Assembly (NCBI GenBank): GCA_020425885.1
Contig: JAGQRA010000103.1
Span: 1-15,290, forward strand
From: Planctomycetota bacterium
Lineage (GTDB): Bacteria; Planctomycetota; UBA1135; UBA2386
Direction: 5' to 3'
Length of the DNA stretch: 15,290 nt
Below the pieces are notes generated by a model. The model saw nothing but the letters and a program-made list of their open reading frames with translations, was not told the DNA's origin and searched no databases. The stretch's first letter is position 1; each line of letters starts with the position of its first letter. A program made the translations under genes and the position numbers. Positions 7,337 through 15,290 of the stretch are shown in pieces.

Positions 7337-9217
7337 CTAATAGATCAGGGTCTTGCCCGCCGACGACATCGCCAGCCCGTTCTGCACCGCCGGGTCGAAG
7401 ACCAGCCATTGGAAGTAGAGCGAGGTGCCGCGGAAGAACTGCGGCATGACCGGCATCAGGAAGCGGAACTGGCCGCTGCCCTGCTGTCCGATCAGCTGGC
7501 TGTGCATGTGGTTGACCGAGACCAGCACCTGGCTCTCCTCGAGGCCGAAGCCGGCGAGGCTGAATGGCAGCGGCAGGCCCGAGCTCGAAGTGTTGCTGAA
7601 GCCGACGTAGAGCACGGCGAACAGCGCCGCCGGGCGCAGGCCGTCGAGGGTGATCGCGAAGTTGTTCGAGCCGGCGAACGGCAGGCCATCCATGTGCGTC
7701 ACGCCGTGCAGGCTGCGGCCGAACTTGAACGGACCCTTGAGTTCATAGAGGCGGTTGCCGGTCGTGGTCCGGGCGACGCAGGCGATGCGGAAGTCGCCGT
7801 TGCTGCGGCGGTAGACCTCGAGCCCCGAGGCGACGCCGCCCGGTGCACCGCCGGGATTCGGCACCTGGAGATTGCCCCAGAAGCGGGTGCCGGTCGGCTC
7901 GAAGTCGAAGGCCGAGATCTCGGCGCCGGAGGTGCGCACGAGGCCGACCGAGGTGCTCAGCGGCTGCTGCGACCAGAGGTAGTAGTTGCCGAAGACGTGG
8001 TCGTAGCCGGCGCCGGTGGTGCCGATCGGGATCGTGATCGGGGTCGGTCGCGGCAGGTAGGCGCCGGTCGTGGCCGAGACCTCGTAGGCCCGCCCAGCGG
8101 TCGGATCCGTGAGCAGGAAGATGCCGCCGCCCGATTCGCCGGACGGATTGTAGGCGAGGCCGTAGTCGGCGCCGGCGAGGGCCGGCAGACCGGTGACCGG
8201 GATCGAGGGCAACGGCAACCCGTTCAGGTCGTAGCCGATGAGCTGGATCGTGCCTGCTGCCAGGTAGACGAGCCCGTAGACGCCGACGGGTTCGTAGGCC
8301 GCGAGTGGGTTGGGCCGGCGGACCATGACGGCGAGATCGGTGATGCCGCGCGGCGCCGTGGCCGAGGTGAACGGCACCGGGGTGGTGCCGGTGACGCTGC
8401 CGGCCTGGTCGAGGCGGACGATGCTGTGCGACAGGCCCGGACCCGTCGCCAGCGCGGTGACCCAGTAGGTCCGCTGCGTCGTCGCCGTGTTCTCGATCAC
8501 CGCCACGGCCTGGCAATCGGCGCCGGTGGCATTGAGCAGATCGAGGCCGGTGGTGCCGAAGCCGGTGTCGACGTCGCCGATGCCTTCGCCGGTCTCGTCG
8601 GCGTCGCCGACCTTGACGCACTTGCTGCTGACGAACAGATTGTCGATGCCGGTGTCGGAGACCGCGTCCGACAGGAACGACCAGTTGATCTCCTCGTCGT
8701 CGGGCTGCGGCCACAGTTCGGCCTTGACCGTCACGGTCTCCCAGCCGTTGCCGATCGGCACCGAGTCCCAGGTCATCGACGAACGATCGTACTGCAGCAG
8801 ATCCTTGGCGAGCGACTCGATGATGCTGCCGGCGGTGCCTTCGTAGACGTCGAACTGGAAGTCGAAGATCTTGACCCAGTTCAGGTGCGGGTCGTTGTCG
8901 ACGGTCAGGTCGAGTCGGGCCGGGGCGGCGCCGGCGGCCAGCCCGAGCACGTCGCTGTGACCGGCCAGGCTCGGGATGATCTGCAGCGGCCCCGTGATCA
9001 CGGCCCGGGTGTTGTTCGCCACGTACCAGTTCGGCGTGCCGCCGACGATCTGCGGCGTGAATGGCGCCGGTCCGCTGAAGTCCCAGTAGAGGCTCAGGGT
9101 GCGGTCGTCGCTCACACCCCACCACGGCGGTGGATCGAGCGGCGTCTGCGCGGCGAGGAGGCCGTTGAGCAGCGTGGTGGCGAGCGCGCTCAGCAGGATG
9201 GAACGGTGCGAGTTCAT
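7337..9217 (-). CDS. Secreted multidomain protein with lineage-type C-terminal module
   Basis: A 626-residue exported protein. The ATG at 9217 gives a clear signal peptide (NSHRSILLSALATTLLNGLLAAQ, cleavage near residue 24). The frame is open for 3.6 kb further upstream, but there it only reads the kinase gene in a wrong frame. Residues about 40-200 look like a beta-sandwich (WYVANNT, WETVTVKAELW, GIDNLFVSS). Residues about 235-500 hold loosely repeated strands such as YWVTALATG, GVYGLVYLAAG, DYGLAYNPSG and GGIFLLTDPTAG, consistent with a beta-propeller. Residues about 515-626 form a module with NNFAITL, LPLPFSLAG, FLMPV, LYFQWLVFDPA and a C-terminal SSAGKTLIY, shared with two other secreted proteins here. 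No catalytic residues are recognised. It lies 38 bases downstream of the kinase gene and 58 bases upstream of the peptidase, so it is probably co-expressed with both. A surface or binding role is inferred. Confidence 0.85.
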   Translation of the reverse strand: MNSHRSILLSALATTLLNGLLAAQTPLDPPPWWGVSDDRTLSLYWDFSGPAPFTPQIVGGTPNWYVANNTRAVITGPLQIIPSLAGHSDVLGLAAGAAPARLDLTVDNDPHLNWVKIFDFQFDVYEGTAGSIIESLAKDLLQYDRSSMTWDSVPIGNGWETVTVKAELWPQPDDEEINWSFLSDAVSDTGIDNLFVSSKCVKVGDADETGEGIGDVDTGFGTTGLDLLNATGADCQAVAVIENTATTQRTYWVTALATGPGLSHSIVRLDQAGSVTGTTPVPFTSATAPRGITDLAVMVRRPNPLAAYEPVGVYGLVYLAAGTIQLIGYDLNGLPLPSIPVTGLPALAGADYGLAYNPSGESGGGIFLLTDPTAGRAYEVSATTGAYLPRPTPITIPIGTTGAGYDHVFGNYYLWSQQPLSTSVGLVRTSGAEISAFDFEPTGTRFWGNLQVPNPGGAPGGVASGLEVYRRSNGDFRIACVARTTTGNRLYELKGPFKFGRSLHGVTHMDGLPFAGSNNFAITLDGLRPAALFAVLYVGFSNTSSSGLPLPFSLAGFGLEESQVLVSVNHMHSQLIGQQGSGQFRFLMPVMPQFFRGTSLYFQWLVFDPAVQNGLAMSSAGKTLIY

Positions 9218-9255
9218 GGTCTTGCTCGATGCCGGATGCGGTGGCTTTGGCAGGG

Positions 9256-12200
9256 TCAGTTCGGCTTCTTGGTCGGGGTCGTGCCGGAGTCGGCGTGGTG
9301 TTGGCGCAACTCGGCCTCGGTCAGGGGGCGAAGGGGTAGACGTCGGGCGACGCCGACGGGATCCGTTGGCCAGATGCAGGCGGTGCCGTCGAGCGACGTC
9401 GTGACCGCCCAGCGGCCATCGGGGCTGAAGGCGTTGCACTTCACCGTGTTGGTGTGACCGGCGAAGCGCAACTCGTCCTCTTGCGGAGCCGCGATGTTCC
9501 ACAGGCGGGCCACGCCATCGCCCGGTGAGCTGGTCAACAGGTGGGTGCCGGCGCGGTTCCAGGCGAAGTGTACGACGGGATTGCCGGTCGAGATGCGGCC
9601 GAGTTCGACGCCGTCGAGGGCTGTGATCCGGACCTCGCCGTCGGCCGCGGCGGTCGCGATCGCGAGGCCGTCTGGTCGGAACGCGACATGGCTGATCGCC
9701 TTGGCATGTCCGCTCAGTTCGCCGCGCGGCGCCGCGTCGGGAACGGACCAGAGGCGGGCCTTCGATTCGCCGTTCTCGACGGTGACCAGCAGCCTGCCGT
9801 CGGGTGACAGGTCGGCGGCATGAATCGGACCCGGGCGCTCGAGCCGCATCACCTCGGACTGATCGGTGGCGTTCCAGACGATGGCGGAGCGGTCGCGGCT
9901 GGCGGTCAGGATGCGGTGGCCATCGGCGACGAAGCGCACGACGTTGACGTCGTCGTGGTGGGCCGTCAGTTCGAACAACGCGGCGCCATCGCTGAGGCGA
10001 CGCACCCAGACCTTGCCGCCGTCGGTGCTGGCGACGATGCGTTCGCCGGCGCTGTCGATGTCGATGGCGTCGATCGGATTGCCGAGCCCGACGATCCACA
10101 GCTGGCGGCCGGCGCGCGCATCCCAGAGGCGCAGGTTCTCGTCGTCGCCGGCGGTGGCTAGACGCTCGCCGCTCGGGTCGAAGCACGCGGCCGGCACCTT
10201 GCCGGGCTGCCGCAGCGTCACCACACCGCGGGTGTCGGCGAAGTCCCAGATCAGCGCGCGCTTCTGGTTCCAGGCCAGGATGCGATGGCCGCTGCAATCG
10301 AAGGCCGCGCCGCCGACCCGCGAGCCCGTCTCGTAGCGCATCAGCTCGACGCCGGCCGAGGTGCTCTTCTCGCCGGCATCGAACACGCGCAACACGCCGT
10401 CCTGGCCACCGGTGACGACGAGCTGGCCGCTCGGATCGAAGCCGACGCTGCTGATCTCCTCGGTGTGGCCGACGAATTGATGCTCCTCGCGCACGGTCAG
10501 GCCGGCACCGTCCGGTCCGTTCGCCTCGAGCCGCCACAGCCGCGCCGCCATGTCGTCCGAGCCGCTGAGCAGGCGCTGGCCATCGGGGGCGAAGGCAATC
10601 GCGTTGACCTGGCGGCTGTGACCGAACTCGACGATCGGCAGCGCCGCGGTCGCTCCCCCGGCGGGTGGCTCGCCGTCGGGCACGCGGTAGAGTCGCACCC
10701 GCCCGTCGTGCGATGCGCTGGCGACGAGCTGGCCGTCGGGCGAAAACGCGAGCGCCGCGACGCGGCCGCGGTGGCCGGTCAGGTGCACGATCTCGGCCTC
10801 CGCCTCGACCGACCACAGCCGCACGAAGCCGCCATCGCCGGCGGTGGCGGCGAAGCGCCCGCTCGGTGACAGCGCGGCGGCGGTGATGATCTGCTTGTGG
10901 GTCCTGCACTCGGCGATCGGCCGACCCGAAACGGTGTCCCAGACCTGAGCCAGGTACGGGCCGTTGCGCGCCGAGCCGTGGGTCAACGCGCGGTCGCCGG
11001 TCCGATCGAACCGCAGGAACTCGACCCCGACCTCGTGTTGCCAGATGCCGGCGAGTTCGCCGGTGCTCACGTCCCAGAGCTTGACCGAGCGGTCGCCGCT
11101 GGCGGTGGCGACGCGCTTGCCGTTCGGCTGGAACGCGGCGTCGACGATCCACGAGGCGTGGCCGCGCAACGTGTGGAGCAGGGTGCCGTCGCCCGACCAC
11201 AGCAGGGCGATCGCGGCGCCGTCCTGGTCCTGGCCGATGGTCAGGATCGACCGGCCGTCCGGCGACCATCGCGCCCCGAGCACCTGGCGATTGGGCGCCT
11301 CGAGCGACAGGGTGCCGAAGCCGCGACTCAGGGCGGCCAGCACCGCGCTGCGCGACTCCGAGGACGGGCGGCGGTCGACGGCCAGCAGGGCGAGGGCGAT
11401 GGCGAGCTCGCGATCGCGCGAGATCATCTGCCGGCTGGCGAGGCTCATCAGCGCCGACTCCGCGATCGCCGCCTTCTCCTTGGTCGCCTCCTTTTCGATC
11501 TTCTCGCGATAGAGATTGATCAGCGTTCTGGTCTCGTCGCTGTCGCGCTTCGCCAGCGCCAACGTCGCGCTGTCGAACGCCGCCTGGTGGCGGCCCTCGG
11601 CGTCCTTGGCCTTGGCGTCGGCGACGAGGCGGTCGGCCTCGCGATCGTCGAGCGCCGTCGAGTACCACGCATAGCCGAGTCCGCCGGCGGCGATGACGAA
11701 CACCGCCGCCGCCGCGATCGCCTCGGTTCGATGCCGGTGCAGCCACTTCGACAGCCGCACCAACGCGCCGGCCGGCCGGGCGTGGATCGGTTCCCACCGC
11801 AGGAAGCGCTGCAGGTCGGCCTCGAACTCGACGGCGCTCTGGTAGCGATTGTCCGGGTCCTTCTCGAGCGCCTTCTGGCAGATGGTGACGAGATCGCGCG
11901 GCACCTTCGGGTTGTGGCGCTGCGGCGAGACCGGTTCCTTGAAGCAGATCTCGTAGACGACCTGCTGCAGGTTCTGGCCGTCGAACGGCCGCCGCAGCGT
12001 CAGCATCTCGTAGAGGATGACGCCGAGCGCGAAGACATCGGTGCGGTGATCGACGGCGACGCGCTTGGCCAGCGTCTGCTCCGGGCTCATGTAGTGCACG
12101 GTGCCGGTGATCTCGCCCGACATCGAGATGCTGCCGTCCTCGAGCGACTTGCTGAGGCCGAAGTCGAGCAGTCGCGCCTGCCGCCGATCGTCGATCATCA

Positions 12201-12918
12201 GGTTGCGCGGCTTGAGGTCGCGATGGACGACGCCCTGCGCGTGGGCCGAGGCCAACGCCGAACCGAGCTGGGCGCAGAACAGCGCGCACTCGGCGACGTA
12301 GCCCTTGTCGGGCTCGATGCCGAGCGTGCCGTCGATGCTGCTCGGATCGGGACCGTTGGCCAGCCGCAGGTCGTCGAGGATGTCGCCGAGGTTGCGGCCG
12401 GCGATGTAGTCCATCGCGATCGCGAACGCGCCGTCGACCTCGACCAGGCTGTGTACCGGCACGATCGCCGGGTGCTTGAGCTGCGCCGCCGACGCGGCCT
12501 CGCGGCGGAAGCGTTCGACGTGGCGTTTGCTCAGCGTCAGGCCGCTGGCCATCACCTTGAGCGCGACGCGGCGATTCAGCGAACGTTGCCGGGCGAGGTA
12601 GACGACGCCCATGCCGCCGCGGCCGAGCTCTTCTTGGATGTCGAAGTCGCCGAACGCGCGGCTCTGGCTCTCGACCTCGTCGTTCGACTCCCACTGCTGG
12701 TGGCCGAGCAGGCCGTCGAAGGCGAGGAACTCGCGACACTGCGAGAAGATGCGCGGCCGGATCGCCTCCGGGAACTGCTGCACGAAGGTCGTGAGCTCGG
12801 GCGTCTCGCCGCACGAGTGATCCTCGATGAAGCGCTCGACCGCCGCCTGCACCAGGGCGGTCTCGCTCTCGTCGCTGGCCTGGCGCTTGACGTCGGCGGC
12901 TGCCTCGGGCTCGGTCAC
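9256..12918 (-). CDS. Membrane serine/threonine protein kinase with about fifteen WD40 repeats
   Basis: A 1220-residue Hanks-type kinase. GTG is the start, set by AGGAG 7 bases upstream. Residues 1-90 are a helical N-terminal region. The kinase domain (about 92-375) is complete: glycine loop LGRGGMGVVYLA (98-109), VALK with Lys121, a helix-C Glu near 140, HRDLKPRN with catalytic Asp234, DFG at 252-254 and a SPE in place of APE at 278-280. A basic stretch (KWLHRHR) precedes one membrane segment (about 398-419), so the kinase should face the cytoplasm and the rest the outside. Residues about 422-530 are charged helices. About fifteen WD40 repeats (541-1191) follow, with signatures such as GH...FSPDG...LWDV; several lack the GH pair. 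That count suits two seven-bladed propellers plus one extra repeat. The kinase phosphorylates Ser/Thr on unknown targets and probably senses an external ligand. Two secreted-protein genes follow on the same strand. Confidence 0.95.
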   Translation of the reverse strand: MTEPEAAADVKRQASDESETALVQAAVERFIEDHSCGETPELTTFVQQFPEAIRPRIFSQCREFLAFDGLLGHQQWESNDEVESQSRAFGDFDIQEELGRGGMGVVYLARQRSLNRRVALKVMASGLTLSKRHVERFRREAASAAQLKHPAIVPVHSLVEVDGAFAIAMDYIAGRNLGDILDDLRLANGPDPSSIDGTLGIEPDKGYVAECALFCAQLGSALASAHAQGVVHRDLKPRNLMIDDRRQARLLDFGLSKSLEDGSISMSGEITGTVHYMSPEQTLAKRVAVDHRTDVFALGVILYEMLTLRRPFDGQNLQQVVYEICFKEPVSPQRHNPKVPRDLVTICQKALEKDPDNRYQSAVEFEADLQRFLRWEPIHARPAGALVRLSKWLHRHRTEAIAAAAVFVIAAGGLGYAWYSTALDDREADRLVADAKAKDAEGRHQAAFDSATLALAKRDSDETRTLINLYREKIEKEATKEKAAIAESALMSLASRQMISRDRELAIALALLAVDRRPSSESRSAVLAALSRGFGTLSLEAPNRQVLGARWSPDGRSILTIGQDQDGAAIALLWSGDGTLLHTLRGHASWIVDAAFQPNGKRVATASGDRSVKLWDVSTGELAGIWQHEVGVEFLRFDRTGDRALTHGSARNGPYLAQVWDTVSGRPIAECRTHKQIITAAALSPSGRFAATAGDGGFVRLWSVEAEAEIVHLTGHRGRVAALAFSPDGQLVASASHDGRVRLYRVPDGEPPAGGATAALPIVEFGHSRQVNAIAFAPDGQRLLSGSDDMAARLWRLEANGPDGAGLTVREEHQFVGHTEEISSVGFDPSGQLVVTGGQDGVLRVFDAGEKSTSAGVELMRYETGSRVGGAAFDCSGHRILAWNQKRALIWDFADTRGVVTLRQPGKVPAACFDPSGERLATAGDDENLRLWDARAGRQLWIVGLGNPIDAIDIDSAGERIVASTDGGKVWVRRLSDGAALFELTAHHDDVNVVRFVADGHRILTASRDRSAIVWNATDQSEVMRLERPGPIHAADLSPDGRLLVTVENGESKARLWSVPDAAPRGELSGHAKAISHVAFRPDGLAIATAAADGEVRITALDGVELGRISTGNPVVHFAWNRAGTHLLTSSPGDGVARLWNIAAPQEDELRFAGHTNTVKCNAFSPDGRWAVTTSLDGTACIWPTDPVGVARRLPLRPLTEAELRQHHADSGTTPTKKPN

Positions 12919-13324
12919 GTCACGACTCCTGTGGCGCGATGCGGTGTGCAGGATTGTCGCGGATGTCTGGCAAGCGGCTGTGGTCTGACGAGAAGAACGC
13001 GGGGGTGCGGGGTTCCTGATTCTGCCTGTGGGAGGCTGGCCGGCAAGGCGCGGTGGGCGATGCCGGGTGAGATCGTCGTGGTGGTGGGGTCGGCGGATCA
13101 GCGGAGAGCCTCATCTCGTCTGTGAAAGGGCGGCTCCGGTTCTGGCGCACGCGGATTTGGCTGCGGCGGTGGTGAGGGGGCCGTGGCAGGGGGGTCGGGG
13201 GACGAGCTCCTCTGGCCAAGGAGTGCCGAGTGATCAGTCAATGACCATCAACCGGCTCGAGAGGCGACTCGCCGATCCCCGTTGCGAACTCGACGTGCGG
13301 AGGCCCGATGCGGCGTAGAGCTTC
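12919..13324. other. Intergenic region upstream of the kinase gene
   Basis: These 406 bases lie between the 3' end of the repeat-protein gene and the kinase start, so they should hold the kinase promoter and possibly a terminator. I see no convincing -35/-10 pair and no strong hairpin with a T-tract. The plus strand carries G-runs at 13176-13180, 13189-13194 and 13197-13201. A 99-codon minus-strand frame (13219-12920) ends one base before the kinase start, but it is Pro/Arg/Ser-rich and I do not call it a gene. Confidence 0.55.
12926..12930 (-). promoter_or_regulatory. Ribosome binding site for the kinase GTG start
   Basis: AGGAG on the minus strand is 7 bases upstream of the GTG at 12918. 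This is the strongest Shine-Dalgarno in the window and supports the GTG as the true start. Confidence 0.75.
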
Positions 13325-15290
13325 TCAATAGCGACCGCAGGACAACTGCAGGCCGTTGGACGCACTGAGCAGGAGCGGTTGTCCTGCGCCGAACTCGAGC
13401 TGCATGTACTGCTGATGCAGGACCTGTCCGGCGAGCGAGGCCGCGTTGGGGATCGGCAGCTGGTAGGTCAAAGCTCCTGCCTGCGGCACCGTGATCGACA
13501 CCGCGTCGCCGGTTGCGAGCTGCAGACAGCCAGGTGCCGCGAGCGGAGTCAAGGACCCGAGCGGCAAACCCGGAGCGCCGAAGCCGAAGACCGACGCCGC
13601 GAGTGCCGTCGGACCAAAGCCGCTGGCTTCTGAGACGAATGTGCTCCCGATCCATGGCAAGGTCAGCGAACGCAGGGCGACCGGCCCTGCCGTACCGGCG
13701 CACGGGTTGGCCAACGCGAGCACGGTTGCCGGACAGGTCGATCGCCACTGTGCCAGGAACGCCGAGGGCTGACCTCCTGCCAGGGTGAAGTCACCGCCGA
13801 GCGCGACGGAACCGTTCCGGAGCAGGGCCATCGCGTTGACGCCGCTATTCAGGTAGCCGCCGTAGACGCCGCCGGTATCGGACCACACGCCATTGGACCA
13901 ACGCGCAAGGTGCCATGTCGATACTCCTCCGATCACGATGAAGCCGCCGCCGACGAGCAGATCGCCGTTGGGGAGGGGCAACAACGACTTCACGACTGGA
14001 CTGGTCGTATTGGCTCCCATCGAGTTCCACTGGCTGCCGTCCCACCTGGCCAATGACGTACCTCCTGCCACCGCGTAGTAGCCATTCGCGACCAAGTCGC
14101 CATTCGGCAACACCGCGAGCGCGGATACCTGGTAATTGGAACCAGACCCCAAGGCGTGCCAGGCCACGCCGTCCCATCTGGCGACGTGGTTCGCAGCGAC
14201 TCCGCCTACGGAGTAGAAGAACCCGCCCACAACGACATCGCCGTTGGGCAACTCGGCCAGTGACTTCGCGACCGCGCCGAACGGCCCGCCTACCGACAAC
14301 CCGCTGCCCAGCGCACTCCAACTCGCCCCGTCCCACCGCGCGATCCCGTTCACTGGTACCCCACCGGCAAACTGGAAGTCCCCGCCAACGATCAGGTCGC
14401 CGCTCGAGTGCCGCAGACAGGAGTGGACTTGAAACTGATATGACGAAGTGCTGAGCCCGGAGCCGAGCGGATGCCAGGCCGTGCCGTCCCAGCGCGCGAC
14501 GCCCGGGGCGTTGACGCCGCCTGCGGTGTTGAAGAAGCCACCCGCGATGATGTCGCCATTCGGCATCTCGGCGACGGCCTTGACGTCCCGATCCATACCG
14601 CTGCCGAGCGACGACCACGAAACACCATCCGAGGTGGCGACACCGTTCGCCACGACACCTTCGATCGAGGCGAACGATCCGCCCGCGACCAAGCCGCCGT
14701 TGGCGCGGGCAGCCAGCGCGTACACCGGAAAGTCCGTCCCCTGGCTCAGTTCATGCCAGGCAGCGCCATCCCAACGCGCCACGTTCCAAGCCGAGACGCC
14801 ACCGGCGAACTTGAAATCGCCGGCCACCACGAGATCACCGTTCGCGAGTTGGGTGAGCGCGAAGATCTCGTTGTTCGTGCCCAAGAACGAGCTCGTGCCA
14901 GGGCCGAGTGGCGTCCACGCCGTGCCGTTCCAGATCGCGGCGTCGACTCCGACCGCATGAATGCAACTACCGAAGCCGACCGCGACCAGCTCGCCGCTGG
15001 GCAGCGGCAGGACGTCGTGGATGAGGCCCAGCGAGAAGCTGTTCGGATCGATCGGCGACCACGAAGTGCCATCCCAGCGCGCGAGGTTGTTCACCAGGGT
15101 GCTGCCGGAGTAGACGACGTTGCCTCCCGCGACGAGGTCGCCATTCGACAGCACGGCGAGGGTCTCGACGGCATACGATCCGTGCATCGACAGACCGGCG
15201 CCGAACGGATGCCACGCCACACCATCCCAGCGTGCGACCAGGCTGGCCGGCATTCCGCCGGCGACGTTGAAGTAGCCGCCGGCGGCGACA
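13325..15290 (-). CDS. Secreted beta-propeller-like repeat protein, 5' end outside the window
   Basis: 654 codons of a minus-strand gene that continues past the right edge. The Met at 15253 is not the start: the 12 codons before it (ending YFNVAGG) already belong to a repeat, so at least part of a repeat plus a signal peptide should lie outside. The visible protein has about ten copies of a 45-60-residue unit: ARWDG..W..LGSG, a variable loop, then V.AL..LPNGDLVVGG.F..AGGV. It resembles kelch-like or delta-60-type repeats that build beta-propellers. One copy is degenerate (ATSDG for ARWDG) and the last is cut to AQWRS. The final 115 or so residues are the module shared with two other proteins here: GLPLGSL, PGCL, LPIPNAASLAGQVLHQQ and a C-terminal Cys-Gly-Arg-Tyr. 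It is probably exported and surface-located. Ligand and function are unknown. The gene ends 406 bases before the kinase. Confidence 0.87.
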   Translation of the reverse strand, partial: VAAGGYFNVAGGMPASLVARWDGVAWHPFGAGLSMHGSYAVETLAVLSNGDLVAGGNVVYSGSTLVNNLARWDGTSWSPIDPNSFSLGLIHDVLPLPSGELVAVGFGSCIHAVGVDAAIWNGTAWTPLGPGTSSFLGTNNEIFALTQLANGDLVVAGDFKFAGGVSAWNVARWDGAAWHELSQGTDFPVYALAARANGGLVAGGSFASIEGVVANGVATSDGVSWSSLGSGMDRDVKAVAEMPNGDIIAGGFFNTAGGVNAPGVARWDGTAWHPLGSGLSTSSYQFQVHSCLRHSSGDLIVGGDFQFAGGVPVNGIARWDGASWSALGSGLSVGGPFGAVAKSLAELPNGDVVVGGFFYSVGGVAANHVARWDGVAWHALGSGSNYQVSALAVLPNGDLVANGYYAVAGGTSLARWDGSQWNSMGANTTSPVVKSLLPLPNGDLLVGGGFIVIGGVSTWHLARWSNGVWSDTGGVYGGYLNSGVNAMALLRNGSVALGGDFTLAGGQPSAFLAQWRSTCPATVLALANPCAGTAGPVALRSLTLPWIGSTFVSEASGFGPTALAASVFGFGAPGLPLGSLTPLAAPGCLQLATGDAVSITVPQAGALTYQLPIPNAASLAGQVLHQQYMQLEFGAGQPLLLSASNGLQLSCGRY
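13742..15290 (-). repeat. Tandem coding repeats of about 140-180 bases, ten copies
   Basis: The DNA encoding the ARWDG units repeats as well as the protein. Plus-strand phrases close to 'GTGCCATCCCAGCGCGC' and 'CCGTTGGG/CATTCGGCAACTCGGC' recur once per unit, for example near 14325, 14480, 14770, 15070 and 15220. The copies have diverged but remain similar, which suggests growth by duplication and possible copy-number change by recombination. The array runs off the right edge. Confidence 0.7.

Noticed and set aside
7208..9457. 749-codon plus-strand frame
   Set aside because: It is antisense to the secreted protein and the kinase end; composition is that of a shadow frame.
9218..12814. Minus-strand frame that extends the secreted protein upstream to about 1825 residues
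   Set aside because: Upstream of 9217 the translation is Arg/Pro-rich and overlaps the kinase gene out of frame. The kinase frame shows complete catalytic motifs, and a clear signal peptide begins at 9217.
10897..13125. 742-codon plus-strand frame
   Set aside because: It is antisense to the kinase gene, Arg/Asp/Val-rich, with no recognisable motif.
12920..13219. 99-codon minus-strand frame ending one base before the kinase GTG
   Set aside because: It is rich in Pro, Arg and Ser with no domain, and no Shine-Dalgarno was identified. The tight junction could be chance, so a leader peptide is not excluded but not supported.
15251..15253. ATG as start of the repeat protein
   Set aside because: The frame stays open to the edge and the 12 upstream codons match the repeat unit, so this Met is internal.
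13742..15290. Regularly spaced repeats as a CRISPR array
   Set aside because: The repeats are coding, diverged and about 140-180 bases long; they encode a protein repeat rather than short identical units with unique spacers.

Overview
The window is very GC-rich (roughly 70% by eye) with dense coding on both strands. The gene content points to a Planctomycetota-type bacterium. It has a membrane serine/threonine kinase carrying about fifteen WD40 repeats, a YdjY-domain protein, a caspase-like protein next to a sialate O-acetylesterase-like protein, and several large secreted proteins that share a conserved module. The lineage is inferred from these families; no rRNA or other marker gene lies in the window.

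Left part (1-1570, minus strand): a secreted, C-terminally anchored SGNH/sialate-O-acetylesterase-like protein is followed 3 bases later by the start of a caspase-like (peptidase C14) protein that runs off the left edge. A 372-base divergent intergenic region with one long-range inverted repeat separates this pair from the next group.

Plus-strand group (1943-6027): an NAD(P)HX dehydratase (metabolite repair enzyme), a large exported all-helical HEAT/TPR-like protein, and a small exported YdjY-domain protein form a tightly packed operon. The second and third genes use GTG starts placed on, or just after, the stop codon of the gene before, each with a good Shine-Dalgarno inside the upstream gene. 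A GC hairpin in the 39-base convergent gap after this group may stop transcription.

Minus-strand group (12918 to 6067, read right to left): the Ser/Thr kinase with WD40 repeats, then a secreted protein with the shared C-terminal module, then a secreted bleomycin-hydrolase-like cysteine peptidase. Gaps of 38 and 58 bases suggest co-transcription. The kinase would sense from outside the membrane through its WD40 domain, and the two exported proteins are candidate partners; this link is an inference from position only.

Right part: a 406-base intergenic region with G-rich runs, then the 3' part of a gene for a secreted protein built of about ten 45-60-residue 'ARWDG' beta-propeller-like repeats, with the same C-terminal module. 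Its 5' end lies beyond the right edge.

I found no tRNA, rRNA, CRISPR array, insertion sequence or phage gene. The most distinctive observation is the same roughly 90-115-residue module in three secreted proteins: N-terminal in the esterase and C-terminal in the other two. No clearly new defence or mobile system is visible.
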